The notes: generated from the sequence alone by a model not told the origin. A DNA stretch of 64,000 bases from Microglena sp. YARC (GCA_022414725.1 CM039464.1:4170347-4234346), one strand, 5' to 3'. Counted from the first letter of the stretch, positions 10,386 through 21,958 are shown. Program-made: numbers and translations.

Positions 10386-11013
10386 AACATACAGTCGACC
10401 GTGATCCGCCGTTTGCGTGTGTCTTCTCATTAATGTACACTCGGCAAGTCGGTGATAAAGACAAAGAGACAGAGAGAGATCATGCAGCATCATTTCATCA
10501 TCGTTGTTACACTCAGACCGGTCAATAATATTACAGTATATTGAATCAATTCCAATTCTCAATGTACAACTTGGACCGACGGTCGATTGTTGTACACATG
10601 TACACATTGCAAATTGGAAGTTGTGGTAGGACGCAAAATTGATTACAAGCTGACAGGTTCTTTACAGAACGCAGTGTCGAGCGAAGTGTAGAAGATAAGC
10701 ACATACAAGAGGACTTTGGGAGGACTTTGGAAGGACTTGGGATATTATGTAACATGTCAGAGTGTACATCAACTTGATCTTTGTACTTGACACTGTATCA
10801 CAGACTCACATCATGAACTGAACGAGGCAATTGCATCTCAACAAGTATTTGAATGCCATCTGAATTAGCCTGAGATATCAGCAGAGACTTCAACCTTCTG
10901 CACCCCCCAACGTTGCCCAAAAGCAACGATCTGCAGTCTAGATTGTGTGTCCCACTTTATTTGAGAACAACTGCTTTTTCGCCGAGCACCATTTTACTGT
11001 TCAGCCGACTGTA
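10361..11013. mobile_element. Non-autonomous Tc1/mariner-like element (653 bp) bounded by TA
   Basis: The left end begins TACAGTCGGCGGAACAG and the right end is its near-perfect inverted copy ending CAGCCGACTGTA. Each end carries the TA dinucleotide expected of Tc1/mariner/IS630 target sites. There is no transposase inside. The interior holds a 29-base motif (10507-10535) that recurs near 36008-36033, and about 90 bases (10888-10975) that recur inverted at 30152-30241. The element sits between the end of the gene at 9708 and the 3' end of the ankyrin pseudogene. It shares its ends with the transposase-bearing copy at 13869-15053, which could mobilise it. Confidence 0.8.
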
Positions 11014-13536
11014 GGACCCATTGGCAGCTTGCATACTTCCGCATGGTCACAGTGCACGGTGCTCCTCTCCCGCAAACTCCGGATCCAACAGAACCTTGCA
11101 GATATCGAGATAGCCTCCCTGAGCAGCGAACCTCAGTGCCTGGCTATTATTGTCATCTGCTTTGGAACGGTGCTCCTCGCCCGCAAACTCCGGATCCAAC
11201 AGAACCTTGCAGATATCGAGATAGCCTCCCTAAGCGGCGAACCTCAGTGCCTGGCTATTATTGTCATCTGCTTTGGCACGGTGCTCCTCGCCCGCGAACT
11301 CCGGATCCAACAGAACCTTGCAGATATCGAGATAGCCTCCCTGAGCAGCGAACCTCAGTGCCTGGCTATTATTGTCATCTGCTTTGGCACGGGGCTCCTC
11401 TCCCGCGAACTCCGGATCCAACAGAACCTTGCAGATATCGAGATAGCCTCCCTGAGCAGCGAACCTCAGTGCCTGGCCATTATTGTCATCTGCTTTGGCA
11501 CGGTGCTCCTCGCCCGCGAACTCCGGATCCAACAGAACCTTGCAGATATCGAGATAGCCTCCCTCAGCGGCGAACCTCAGTGCCTGGCTATGATTGTCAT
11601 CTGCATGTGCACGGTGCTCCTCGTCCGCGAACTCCGGATCCAACAGAACCTTGCAGATATCGAGATAGTCTCCCTGAGCAGCGAACCTCAGTGCCTGGCT
11701 ATTATTGTCATCTGCTTTGGCACGGTGCTCATCTCCCGCGAACTCCGGATCCAACAGAACCTTGCAGATATCGAGATAGCCTCCCTCAGCGGCGAACCTC
11801 AGTGCCTGGCTATGATTGTCATCTGCATGTGCACGGTGCTCCTCGCCCGCAAACTCCGGATCCAACAGAACCTTGCAGATATCGAGATAGCCTCCCTAAG
11901 CGGCGAACCTCAGTGCCTGGCTATTATTGTCATCTGCTTTGGCACGGTGCTTCTCGCCTGCGAACAAAGGATCCATCAGAACCTTGCAGACATCCAGATG
12001 GCCTCCCTGAGCGGCGACCCTTACCTGGCTGTGATTGTAATCTGCATGTGCACGGTGCTCCTCTCCCGCGAACTCCGGATCCAACAGAACCTTGCAGATA
12101 TCGAGATAGTCTCCCTGAGCAGCGAACCTTAGTGCCTGGCTATTATTGTCATCTGCTTTGGCACGGTGCTCCTCTCCCGCGAACTCCGGATCCAACAGAA
12201 CCTTGCAGATATCGAGATAGCCTCCCTCAGCGGCGAATCTCAGTGCCTGGCTATGATTGTCATCTGCATGTGCACGGTGCTCCTCGCCCGCGAACTCCGG
12301 ATCCAACAGAACCTTGCAGATATCGAGATAGTCTCCCTGAGCAGCGAACCTCAGTGCCTGGCTATTATTGTCATCTGCTTTGGCACGGTGCTCCTCTCCC
12401 GCGAACTCAGGATCCAACAGAACCTTGCAGATATCGAGATAGCCTCCCTCAGCGGCGACCCTTAGTACATGGCTGTGATTGTAATCTGCTTTGTAACGGT
12501 GCTCCTCGCCTCCGAACAAAGGATCCATCAGAACCTTGCAAACATCCAGATGGCCTCCCTGAGCGGCGACCCTTAGTACATGGCTGTGATTGTAATCTGC
12601 TTTGGCACGGTGCTCCTCGCCTGCGAACAAAGGATCCATCAGAACCTTGCAGACATCCAGATGGCCTCCCTGAGCGGCGACCCTCAGTACATGGCTGTGA
12701 TTGTAATCTGCTTTGGCACGGTGCTCCTCGCCTGCGAACAAAGGATCCATCAGAACCTTGCAGACATCCAGATGGCCTCCCTGAGCGGCGACCCTCAGTA
12801 CATGGCTGTGATTGTAATCTGCTTTGGCACGGTGCTCCTCGCCTGCGAACAAAGGATCCATCAGAACCTTGCAGACATCCAGATGGCCTCCCTGAGCGGC
12901 GACCCTTAGTACATGGCTGTGATTGTAATCTGCTTTGGCACGGTGCTCCTCGCCTGCGAACAAAGATCCATCAGAACCTTGCAGACATCCAGATCGGCCT
13001 CCCTGAGCGGCGACCCTCAGTACATGGCTGTGATTGTAATCTGCTTTGGCACGGTGCTCCTCGCCTGCGAACAAAGGATCCATCAGAACCTTGCAGACAT
13101 CCATATGGCCTCTCGCAGCGGCGGCACTCAGTGCCTCACTGTTGTTGGCATCTGCCTTTGTGCAGTGCTCGCCTGAAAACTCCGGATCCATAAGAAGCTT
13201 GCAGAGATCCACATGGCCTCCCTTAGCGGCGTACTCCAATGCCCGGATGTCGTTGTGATCTTTTAGCAATATGCTGACAACGTCGGCTCGCCCGGCCATA
13301 CACGCGCGCCAAATGGGTTTGAGATGGCTGTCCATATCACATCTGTCCACGAGCGCCTGTGCTTCACATGCAGCGTCAGCAGCGAAAGCAGTATGCATGG
13401 CTCGACTGATGAGGCCGGCGTGCATCCAGCACCCGTCCTTCTGCCAACTGCCTGCTCGGCGCATTATCAAAACCACGAGTTCCATATGAAGCGCGTCCAT
13501 ACCGGTCCGAGTGTGCATCACAATCTCCTCCTTCAA
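11014..13536 (-). pseudogene. Ankyrin-repeat protein gene with about 20 repeats, two amber codons and a transposon-cut 3' end
   Basis: Reading leftward from 13536, an N-terminal segment with an F-box-like helix (MDALHMELVVLIMRRAG) leads into ankyrin units of 37 residues (111 nt) of the form DPEFAGEEHRAKADDN...ALRFAAQGG.LDICKVL. The first reading segment, 546 codons, ends at TAG 11896-11898. A second stop of the same kind lies at 11230-11232; both change the Gln of AAQGG from CAG to TAG. A pair of compensating one-base shifts garbles one unit near 12965-12995. The last unit, near 11020-11045, reads HAEVCKLPMGP, like the family at 44-64 kb, and the frame is then cut by the element ending at 11013. 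Ankyrin proteins with F-box domains are abundant in giant viruses and are thought to redirect host ubiquitin ligases. Confidence 0.85.
11041..13200. repeat. 111-bp tandem repeats coding ankyrin units
   Basis: The BamHI-like GGATCC of each unit recurs every 111 bases (for example 11081, 11192, 11303, 11414), giving about 19-20 units. Two subtypes are visible: units to the left of about 12480 read EFAGEEHRA, and those to the right read PLFAGEEHRAKADYNHSHVL. Neighbouring units are almost identical, which implies recent homogenisation by unequal exchange. Confidence 0.9.
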
Positions 13537-13868
13537 GCTCCGACGTGACCTGGTACATGCATGCTATCAAGTGATCCCATCTGGATATTTCGTGATGATG
13601 ATTGAGAACATATGTAATGAAATGGCTGTTCCCAGAATTTATGTTTGGGCATTCTAAACCCACGGGTTTAGGGTTAAAATGCGTGTGCGAACGCCACTGC
13701 GGCATGCGGTCGAGGATGGATGTCTGACGTGTGCCCGAGACTACAGTCGGCGGAAATTCTTTAACCTCGTGTGCCAACATGACTACACTCGGACAAGTCA
13801 CGCAACTGGTGCTTTACGCTCAACAACTATTCGGATGATGATATCGCGCTTATCGCGCAATGGAATGC
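13537..13868. other. Intergenic region with a solo TIR fragment
   Basis: There is no coding sequence I can support. A 15-base fragment of the transposon end (CTACAGTCGGCGGAA) sits near 13741, some 125 bases before the left end of the complete transposon. A short inverted stretch around TTTAGGG (13655-13675) is the only other feature. Confidence 0.5.
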
Positions 13869-15053
13869 TACAGTCGGCGGAACAGTAAAATGAAACATAT
13901 ATCAGATGGAAATAAATGTACGACATCGCCGTTAGAAAATTGGCGTTAAGAATGGTCACTGACTTGGGTGTGTTAAAAACTTCTGTGTTTACGAACATCA
14001 GTCGTTCTACTCTGTGGAGGTGGAAACGCTTTGGTGTAAATCGAAAACGACGTGAATTTGTAAGCAAACTTTCTGAGACGAACAAAGATTTGTTGAAATT
14101 GTTTTTATTGTCAACTCAATGCACAACCGCAAGAGGTGTTGTTGCATTTTTCAAAAGTACTCACAATTTACGATTATCAACTAAAACAGTGTATCGTTTC
14201 ATAAAACTCTTTGGTTTTACAAGAAAAAGGAGCAAACTCCGTGGACAGTGTAAAGGGGACTTAGTTCCACTTGTCACTGAATTTTGTAGTAGATACAAGG
14301 ATACAATCAATGCTGGGAAAATTTTAGTATCAGTTGACGAATGTAGGTTTAGTGAGCGTCTCAAGCCACATTATGGGTATTCCCCTGTAGGAAAACCTGT
14401 TATCGTTAAAACTACTGGTGGGTGGGTACACCATAGTTTGTTGATGGCAGTTTTTTCAGATGGTAGGAAGGAGTTCGTTGTGAAGAAAGGATATGTGAAG
14501 AAGACGGAATTCGCTGCATTTATTGACTCATTGAGTTTGTGCAATAATTCAGTAGTAATAATGGACAACGCCAGTATCCATAAGAACTTGGTCCTCAGAA
14601 GCCCCGTAAATACTTGTTACACTCCTCCTTACAGTCCAGAATTCAATGCTATTGAGCTGTGCTTCGCTAAGGTGAAGAAGGACTTTCGTCGATTGAACTA
14701 TATACCAAACGATACAAAGACGCACGTGTCTGATATGATTTCTTAGCATTCAGCAACCTCACTGATAAAATCATTATGGGTTGTTCTTGACCACGTCCAG
14801 AAACAGCACTTACTCGGACGCGGGACCGCTCCTCTGCTCTCACAATCGCAAGGCTGCACTGCATGGAACTGTTGGGTCAAGGGAGACCGCTTCCATTTTG
14901 CAGGGATGCGTGTTGTTGGCCGCTACAAAAAAACATGATGGTGTTCCAGCTGGCAATGTGGGTTGCTACAAACCCATAACCCCAAGGTTACACCATAAGG
15001 TGTTACCGTACACTCCAGAAAGCGGTTTCATTTTAGTATTTCCGTCGAGTGTA
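13869..15053 (+). mobile_element. Tc1/mariner/IS630-type transposon, 1185 bp, with transposase
   Basis: The element starts TACAGTCGGCGGAACAG (type A end) and finishes with the inverse of TACACTCGACGGAAATAC (type B end). TA lies at each border, and both ends continue into AAAATGAAAC. The two ends differ at several positions, so type A and type B ends can be told apart throughout the window and give the orientation of relatives. It encodes one transposase (13916-14746). Related ends occur at 10361, 11013, 15287, 16128, 16586, 24406, 24835, 25649, 30536, 30965, 39240 and 41413. Confidence 0.85.
13916..14746 (+). CDS. DDE transposase of the Tc1/mariner/IS630 superfamily
   Basis: The 276-residue protein would cut and join transposon ends at TA sites in the nucleus. 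Residues 1-110 look like paired helix-turn-helix DNA-binding domains (STLWRWKRFG, then STKTVYRFIKLFGF). The catalytic triad is visible as Asp141 (LVSVDECRF), Asp217 (VVIMDNASIHK) and Glu247 (YSPEFNAIELCF). Only 29 residues separate the last two, shorter than the usual 33-34, and the fragment at 39447-39655 carries the same short spacing as far as it goes. The C-terminus may be clipped: the frame stops at MIS and plausible sequence continues in another frame. It starts 47 nt inside the left TIR. Partial copies lie at 25.7, 39.5 and 42.9 kb. Confidence 0.85.
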   Translation: MYDIAVRKLALRMVTDLGVLKTSVFTNISRSTLWRWKRFGVNRKRREFVSKLSETNKDLLKLFLLSTQCTTARGVVAFFKSTHNLRLSTKTVYRFIKLFGFTRKRSKLRGQCKGDLVPLVTEFCSRYKDTINAGKILVSVDECRFSERLKPHYGYSPVGKPVIVKTTGGWVHHSLLMAVFSDGRKEFVVKKGYVKKTEFAAFIDSLSLCNNSVVIMDNASIHKNLVLRSPVNTCYTPPYSPEFNAIELCFAKVKKDFRRLNYIPNDTKTHVSDMIS

Positions 15054-15055
15054 AG

Positions 15056-15220
15056 TACCATGTGCTCTCACACATTGCGCATACAAACAACACACTCTAA
15101 AATGGGGTGTCTGCACATGAGGACACTCAAAATAACTGTCAAAATGTAGAGAATTTTTCACCAACAAACACACTATAAAATGGGTGTCTGCACATGAACA
15201 GGACACTCCAAATACGCCCA
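15056..15220. repeat. Two outlying units of the ~78-bp satellite
   Basis: Two copies of the unit containing ACTGTCAAAATGTAGAGAA and GTGTCTGCACATGA lie immediately after the transposon's right end. They match the long array at about 17345-18632 and are cleaner than most units there. Confidence 0.75.
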
Positions 15221-15286
15221 TTATACCTGCGGGTACTCTGAATGAAGTGATGTGCGAAATTATATTATCTTAACGTCGTGTGACTG

Positions 15287-16127
15287 ACACTCGACGGAAT
15301 ACTAAAATGAAACCGCTTTCTGGAGTGTACGGAGTGTGTGCCTCACAGTCAGAGACAGAAATTATGGGACACCCTTACAGGTGACCCTTGATACCGCAAA
15401 CAAACCTCGTTATCGGCGCCACGCATGTGCGTGTTTCGGAACGCTGCTACTAGGGGGAACGAAACTATTTTTACTTAAATAATTCACGATATTCTGACGC
15501 TGCAAGAGCTAACGAGAGTGCGAGTGAAACGGTGCTGAGTTTGTTAGTCCACGGTGAGAACTGGCACTCATCATGGTGAGGAAATCAGCCCCAGCCAGCG
15601 AGGGATGTCAGGGTGGTTACCCATCCTGAGCACACAATGTTCACATGGCAGTGGACGCCATTTATAGGTTGCGAGCGTTGCACGTGGTGGAACTGCGCCT
15701 GCGCCCAAAGCGCTGAATGCGGGCCTAGGACCAAGCCTCACACACGTGGGCCCCGGTGGTCCAACAGATAGAATACCGTTTACGCAAGGAGAAATTCTTG
15801 CGCAAACGAATTCTTACGCAATTCTTGGGTAGGAAGGCACACGAGCGGACGCTTACATGGTCCGTATGAGGCCTTTACGCCATGCACAGGCCTATTCCCC
15901 ACCAACCTCAACAGGAACTGCTGTAGAAAGGTATCGCGACCTCTCAGCAAACCCCGATGCCTCCTCCTGCAGGTTGATATGCTTGATGCATGCAGGTTGA
16001 TCTCCTTGAAGCATGGAGGGAGTGCTCTGCACTATATCGTATGGGCCAGCATTAAACATCTTTCTTGTAATGATCCATTACATGAACGTACAAACGTAAT
16101 AAAACTACAACAAGTCGGATATGGTTG
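15287..16127. other. Non-coding region starting with a solo type B transposon end
   Basis: Bases 15287-15332 match the type B end (ACTCGACGGAATACTAAAAT...GGAGTGTACGG), but the border dinucleotide is GA, and the match stops after about 45 bases. The remaining 800 bases have no reading frame, repeat or RNA gene that I recognise. A short repeated phrase (GCAGGTTGAT) occurs twice near 15970-15995. Confidence 0.45.
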
Positions 16128-16586
16128 TACACTCGACGGAAAATACTAAAATGAAACCGCCCTCGTGTGCGGCACACCTTACGGTGTAACCTAATGGTGT
16201 AGCAACCCACGGGGAGTGGGAAACCAAAACGATTTTGAATCAACAAATTGGCAAGGATGTTAACGAGAATATCGTGGTTCTTTTTTTAGATCACAGGCTC
16301 TCCATCCTGCAGACTCCGTATCGTTCTTTTGTCGGTAACTATTCGAGAGTGGTCCATTGAAGGACCAGCTCGCACTTAAGCGATCGCCTCTTCCCGGTCG
16401 GTTCACTGTATTGAGTGGCCCAAAAGAAGCACGGGGTCCTTTGTTGATGCCGCAATGCGTCATGTAAGGAGGTTTCTTTTGCTGGATGGGTCATTCTTAT
16501 AGGACATCCACTCATACAATATATGATTGTCACCGCCTTATACCGTTTTTGGATGTTTCATTTCTAACTGTTCCGCCGGACCTGTA
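16128..16586. mobile_element. Degenerate copy of the 430-bp MITE (459 bp here)
   Basis: It begins with a type B-like end (TACACTCGACGGAAAATAC) and ends with a type A end (CTGTTCCGCCGGACCTGTA), TA on both sides. The interior aligns throughout with the MITEs at 24406-24835 and 30536-30965, but with many one-base insertions, which accounts for the extra 29 bases. The excess of insertions fits either age or poor sequence quality in this zone. Confidence 0.75.
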
Positions 16587-17344
16587 GATCTTTCTTTCTG
16601 TTCGCCGTTCTCTTCCGTACTGGATGATGGTTTCATCAGCCAAAATCCTCTTGAAAAAGAGGTCGTTCAAGAAGTTCCATTGAGGAGAATCATGTCGTCT
16701 TCTCTCGGATGGCAAGAGGACTCCTACATACGTGCGGGCTGACATCTCCCCCGTCGTCACGCTTTCGCATGTGGCATACGACGTCTTCTCTCAGACGCAT
16801 AGACCCCTTTCACGTCGACGACACTCGCGCTGTTCGAAGACTTTGAAGCCCGGCGCCACCCGATCTTGACGACGCGTTGAAACAGAACTGTCTTGTTATC
16901 GGTTCTTTTCGTCCCGACGTTAAGGTTTGACTTCGCACACTTCTCTCCGAAAGCGTTCTGATCGTGAACCTCGGTGGCACGATGTTCAAGAAGGGGGGGC
17001 GGGGAATTTCTGCGGGGCGGGGGGGGGGCCCGAAACCGAGGCATACGCCCAATACGGGGACGTAGTCGAACGCAGCGAGGCAGTATAGGACGTGAGACAT
17101 CGTGTTTGTGTTCAGAGACAGGAAGTCTTCGTCGGCCCTAGACCGGACAGGACGATCCCGCAGACCTTTGTCTTGACGTCGTCCTCTCCTGCTTGCGCGC
17201 AACGTGCCGCGTCACGGTCAGAGGACTCGCGTATGACAGAACACGACCATCGCATACGTCTTCTGATGATTTTCTTGAACTCGGAGATGTTGGTACGGTC
17301 GGCTGTTGTTCCCGTCGGACGAGCAAGATCATGGTGGATTCTTC
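16587..17344 (-). pseudogene. Possible indel-broken coding region, product not recognised
   Basis: On the minus strand, pieces of protein-like sequence occur in different frames: QWNFLNDLFFKRILADE near 16670, KTVLFQRVVKIGW near 16880, and TMSHVLYCLAAFDYVPVLG near 17070. The pieces follow each other in order, as expected if a gene were interrupted by one-base indels, but no family can be named. Runs of G near 16990-17030 are likely error sites. It could equally be chance open frames. Confidence 0.25.
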
Positions 17345-18632
17345 TTCTTACTACTTACAGAAATAAATTAACTGTCAAAATGTAGAGCCAGCTTTTCACA
17401 AAACAAACACACTCTAAAAGATGGTGTCTGCACCATGAGGACAACTTCCTACAAATTAACTGTCAAAGACTCGTACGCAAAGACTTTCACGAAACAACCC
17501 ACACTCTAAAAGACTGTGTCTGACATGAGGACACCTAAAATAACTGTCAAATGAGAGAAGCTCCTTCACAACAAACACACTCTAAAAGATGTTGTCTGCA
17601 ACATGAGGACTGTAACTTAAAATAACTGTCAAAATGTAGAGAAGCTTTCACAAACTTAAACACTCTACAAAGATGTGTCTGCACATGAGGACACTTAAAA
17701 ATAACTGTCAAAGAATGTAAGAGAAGCTTTCACAAACCAACACACACTCTAAAAGATAGTGTCTGCACATGAGGACACTTAAAATAACTGTCAAAATGTA
17801 GAGAAGCCTTTCACAAACCACAAAAACATCTAAATAAGGTGTCCTGCACATGAGGACACTTAAATAACTGTCAAATGTAGAGAAGCTTTAACAAACAAAA
17901 CACTCCTGAAAATACAGGTGTCTGCACATGAGGACACTTAAAATAACTGTCAAAAATGTAGAGAAGCTTTACACAAACATACAACACTCTGAAATAAGTG
18001 TCTGCCAATAGAGGACACGTCTAAAATAACTGTCCAAAAATATGGAGGGAAAAGCTTTCACAAACAAAAACACACTCTAAAATATCTGGTGTCCTGCACA
18101 TGAGGATCACTTTAAAATAATCTGCCCAAAATGTAGAGAAGCTTTCACAAACACACCTCTGAAATAAGGTGTCTGCACATGAGGACACTTAAAATAACTG
18201 TCAAAATGTAGAGAAGCTTTCACAAACAAACCACACTCTGAAATAAGGTGGTTTGCACAATTGGAGACACTTCACAAAATAACTTGTCAAAATGTCAGGA
18301 TGGCTCTTACGAACAAACACAGCACTCTAAAAGAATGTCGTCTGCACATGAGGAAACTTAAAATAACTGTCAAAATGTAGAGAAGCTTTCACAAACAAAA
18401 ACACTGTTCTGAAATAAGGTGTCTGCACATCGAGGACACTTAACATAACTGTCATAAAATGTAGAGAAGCTTTCACAAACAAAACACACCTCTGAAATAA
18501 GGTGTCCCCTGCACATGAGGACCACAGCTTAAAATAACCTGTCAAAATGTAGAGAAGCTTTCCACAAAAACAAAACAGCTCTGAAATAAAGGTGTCTGCA
18601 CATGAGGACACTTAAAATAACTGTCAAATCTT
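17345..18632. repeat. Satellite array of ~78-bp units, about 15-16 copies
   Basis: The unit runs AACTGTCAAAATGTAGAGAA, then GCTTTCACAAACAAACACAC, then TCTGCACATGAGGACACTT. Nearly every unit differs by scattered one-base insertions or deletions instead of substitutions, which is the pattern of raw long-read error. There is no long open frame of its own. Two further units lie at 15056-15220, next to the transposon. Confidence 0.85.
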
Positions 18633-21600
18633 ACGAGAAGAAGATTCGTAAAGGACAGCAGCCTCGAGGGAGTTGACCCCTATGATACCCTATGGAGACG
18701 AATTCATCGTCTTTCTTACTACATGTCCCCGGTGACCCCCTGATGCCTGTAATAAGAAATTCATAGGTTCCGATGATATACGGGTAGCTTAAATTCAACG
18801 GTTGTAATTTATAATTTTTACTGTCGTTGAATTACATGAAATGTTAAAAGCGCCTTGTTTGCCCGATGACAGAGTGATTAAACCAACGCTTCATTGCGTC
18901 TGTCTCGACCCAAAGATGATATGAGTTTGGAGTGTCCATCGTTACGTCTTCATCTCGAATATCGTGACGATAGTCGTGTTACTTTTGTTTTGTTGTCTCT
19001 TTGATGCATTTAATATCTATACGATTATTGTAGTTGTGGTACGATGCCGCTTGACGCCAATCGATTATGGGTATTGGAAGCCCGCCTTGATCGGAATGAT
19101 CCTGAAGCTAATGGATGAAGTCTTTCGCGATTGAAGATGGACGAACATATATCCGTTTTCGAGAGTGTAGGTTCAAAAGAGTGAACTTGACGTTACCTGT
19201 CTCAGTATCAAGGACACACTAGTATAATATTGTGGAAAGCATCCATATTTTGGGCGATGGTGGTGTATAGGATGGACGAGAGGTACCCGTTGTAGAGTAT
19301 GAGGAAGTGGTCCAGTGGGATGCGTTGGCGCCGTACTCAAGTGATCGTTCAAGAGAGAAGGGCTTTGGCGGAAGTTAGGCTCATTGATCGACTCAACTTT
19401 CACAAACATAGGGAGAAGGAGTAGAAACAATGAAAAAGCCTGGTCGGGCGCCATAGCGAATGACCTTTGTGCCCCGTTAGACTCGTTAAAAGCCCAGAGT
19501 ATGCAAGTTGATTTTTGTTGCTAGTGTGTACCGCTCAGTGTAGAGCGTCGAAAGGTTCGTCTTCATCTTGTTCGAATCACAATGATCACCTTGTCGAATC
19601 GTTCAAAAATGGTCCAGATTGGGGGCGCTGATTTTAACACGCCCTTTCGCCCGACAATAACTCGCTAATCATGAGCTTCGTGACGGAACACAGATACAGA
19701 CAATACTCGTACAGCAAGGAATCACATGGGTCAACTTGCGGTCATGCTTCCACGACTATCGGCTTTGTCCCTTGTAAGAAATGGAGATCAGGTCGCAAGT
19801 ATCTTTATCTTTTTTTTCGAATTCTCCTTTCTTATCCGAACAGGACACTGAATTTCTTGTTAAACTTTCATTGGTATTTCTTATTATTACCAAGACGCTT
19901 TTCTCCTTTTTTTGTATCGGAAGTGCCTTCGCCATGTTGGAACGATGATGATTTCCTGCGGAAAACGATGGGGGCTGTTCTCCAGGTAGGTTGCGGCCCT
20001 CTCCAGACACGTGCAAAAGTCTGTGAACCGCCCACAATCGCAAACAATGGGGGCGTGGCGCTGTGTTCGCGAGAATGTCTGACGATTTGTTTCAGGTCAT
20101 CGTACCGGACCAGGGCTAGCAACCACAGGTAGAAATAAACGAGATTCTGACAGTTCCATTCAGGTCTTCCGCGGACATTTGGATGAGGTGGTTACGCGTG
20201 CGAAGGCGGATGCTCACCCTACCATGACTCTCCATCTATATTTTAATCAGCATCTCCCACTCCAGGTACTTGCGGGGGAAATCGACATCAATCAATGCAT
20301 CCTCCCTCAGCATCAGGTCTGCCTCCTCCACAGGGGGTTTAGTTGCGTCATTGCGGCTGTCTCTGTTTTGCCTTTACTCGTCAGCCAAAGTATTCGCCGT
20401 TGTCCTGGATGCGTCTTCATGCGAGTCCTCATTTCCTTGCAATCGTACATCTGTTACGCGTCTCCTGCTTCTGCTGTGAGTAATTTCCTTCATCAACGTG
20501 TTCCGCTGTGGTTTTGGACATACTCGCAATCGGTCGATCATCGTCCGGGGTTCAGGACTCCCGGACAGCACCCGACCTCGGCAGCTTTAGTGTACACGTT
20601 AGAAACAAAAAAATCTTCGTCTGTATTGGTCTGCGAGCTCTCATGACCTTCGGCCTCTGTTCTTCGCTCATGTCCAAAGACTATCCGGTATACGCCTCGG
20701 ATCTTGACAACCGGGATACTCAGTCTTCGATAAGTCCCGTCCGCTCCTCCCGGAAATCCTGCAAGGGTGACTTCGCCGAGTAGACGGTAGCATTCAACTC
20801 ATCCTGATATACTTTCGGAACACATGTAATTTGACATATGCGCTACCGGATCAACGCGGACGCTCTTTTCGAAGAATCTTGACCCTTCACCATGTAGGGT
20901 CGATGACGTTTGTCCAGAACATTGCACGCCTGTCCACGGTCTCCTTGCCACAAGTCCTACTAAAGCGGCTTCAATCAGGACGAACGTCTCTTCTGCACCC
21001 ACACACATTCCTCTGGATGACCCCCCACGAACGCACGACCCTGCACACCGAACATCGCCTTTGCCCCGCAACGGAATACCCATCGTCCTGCTTTCCAAGA
21101 TAGTCCTTCTCCTCTATCCGCCTGCGATACCTAAACGCCTTGATTCATCACGGCCCACGTCGCCATTGACTTCGCGCTCTTGGCCTGCCCGCTCACGCCC
21201 TCCCTTGCTCTGGTCGGCGCCCTCTCCTGCCACCTCCGCCCACCTCTTGAGCCTCCTCGGCACTCTGTGATCACAACTCCGCCATTGTTACCTGCCGCGC
21301 CGCCGGTGCGAGGAGGCACTCCATTACTTCGTGTGTTACACCGCAATCCCACGATTGGTAAACACATACGTCCCCGTTTCCTTATACATTTGTTTTCCAC
21401 ATTAAGTTTTCTGACACTCGTAATATCGGATCTCATTCACAATTTACATGGGTTTCCCCTGTTAACGACAAAAGCTTGATGTTTTGACTTCGTCTCAAAT
21501 ATTTAACGATCCCAATGCGACTCGGCACCTTGTTGCTCCAATTCCTTCGATGGCGTTCACTCAGGCATGGACACGACGGTTTGCCCGGTAAGTACAGTGC

Positions 21601-21958
21601 AGCATACACCGTTACAACCAGCCGTGCTCGTGCCGGTTCAGGGAGAACCGCCTGCAGCTCTGCTGCTGCAAATCAGTCCCGCTCGGCGCTATCGCTGATC
21701 ACGCTGTCTGCTGCGGTCGACCGTATAACCGGATATCGCTTCTTGACCTTCACCAAAGCGTCCCAACTCACTTCGAGATTGGTACCTTTACGCGACCATG
21801 CGGAACCGTTCGCGCACGAGCTCGTTACGCACTGCGGAAATAAGAATGCCGTTGACCTGTGACTCGGACATTTGCACGGCATACACAGCGATCCCCATGT
21901 CTCCCAGTCGGAACCCACAATTCGAAGAGTTGGACCATATAATGAATGTAAGGCGTTA
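18633..21958. other. Unresolved region up to the assembly gap
   Basis: No gene is supported. Short protein-like stretches occur on the minus strand in shifting frames, for example VLDTETGNVKFTLLNLHSR near 19190 and VRYDDLKQIVRHSREH near 20095, so one or more indel-damaged viral genes may be present. A tRNA-like D-arm and T-loop near 19530-19590 does not fold fully. Base composition changes along the region, with a C-rich part at 21100-21330. Treat all reading frames here with caution because neighbouring sequence is visibly error-prone. Confidence 0.3.

Noticed and set aside
11043..13193. Plus-strand open frame of 716 codons across the left ankyrin gene
   Set aside because: A 111-bp repeat without stops in one unit is open over all units in any frame. 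The minus strand gives true ankyrin consensus with an F-box-like start, and the plus strand gives none.
17345..18632. CRISPR-like or coding repeat array
   Set aside because: The units are contiguous, about 78 bp and without variable spacers, with random indels. This is ordinary satellite DNA.
18661..19200. Minus-strand gene (VLDTETGNVKFTLL and following)
   Set aside because: About 180 codons in one frame contain five stops and no recognised motif, not clearly fewer stops than chance.
19525..19590. tRNA-like segment (GCTCAGTGTAGAGC and TTCGAATC)
   Set aside because: The D-arm and T-loop look right, but the acceptor and anticodon stems do not pair. In an error-prone region it could be a damaged tRNA, but it cannot be supported.
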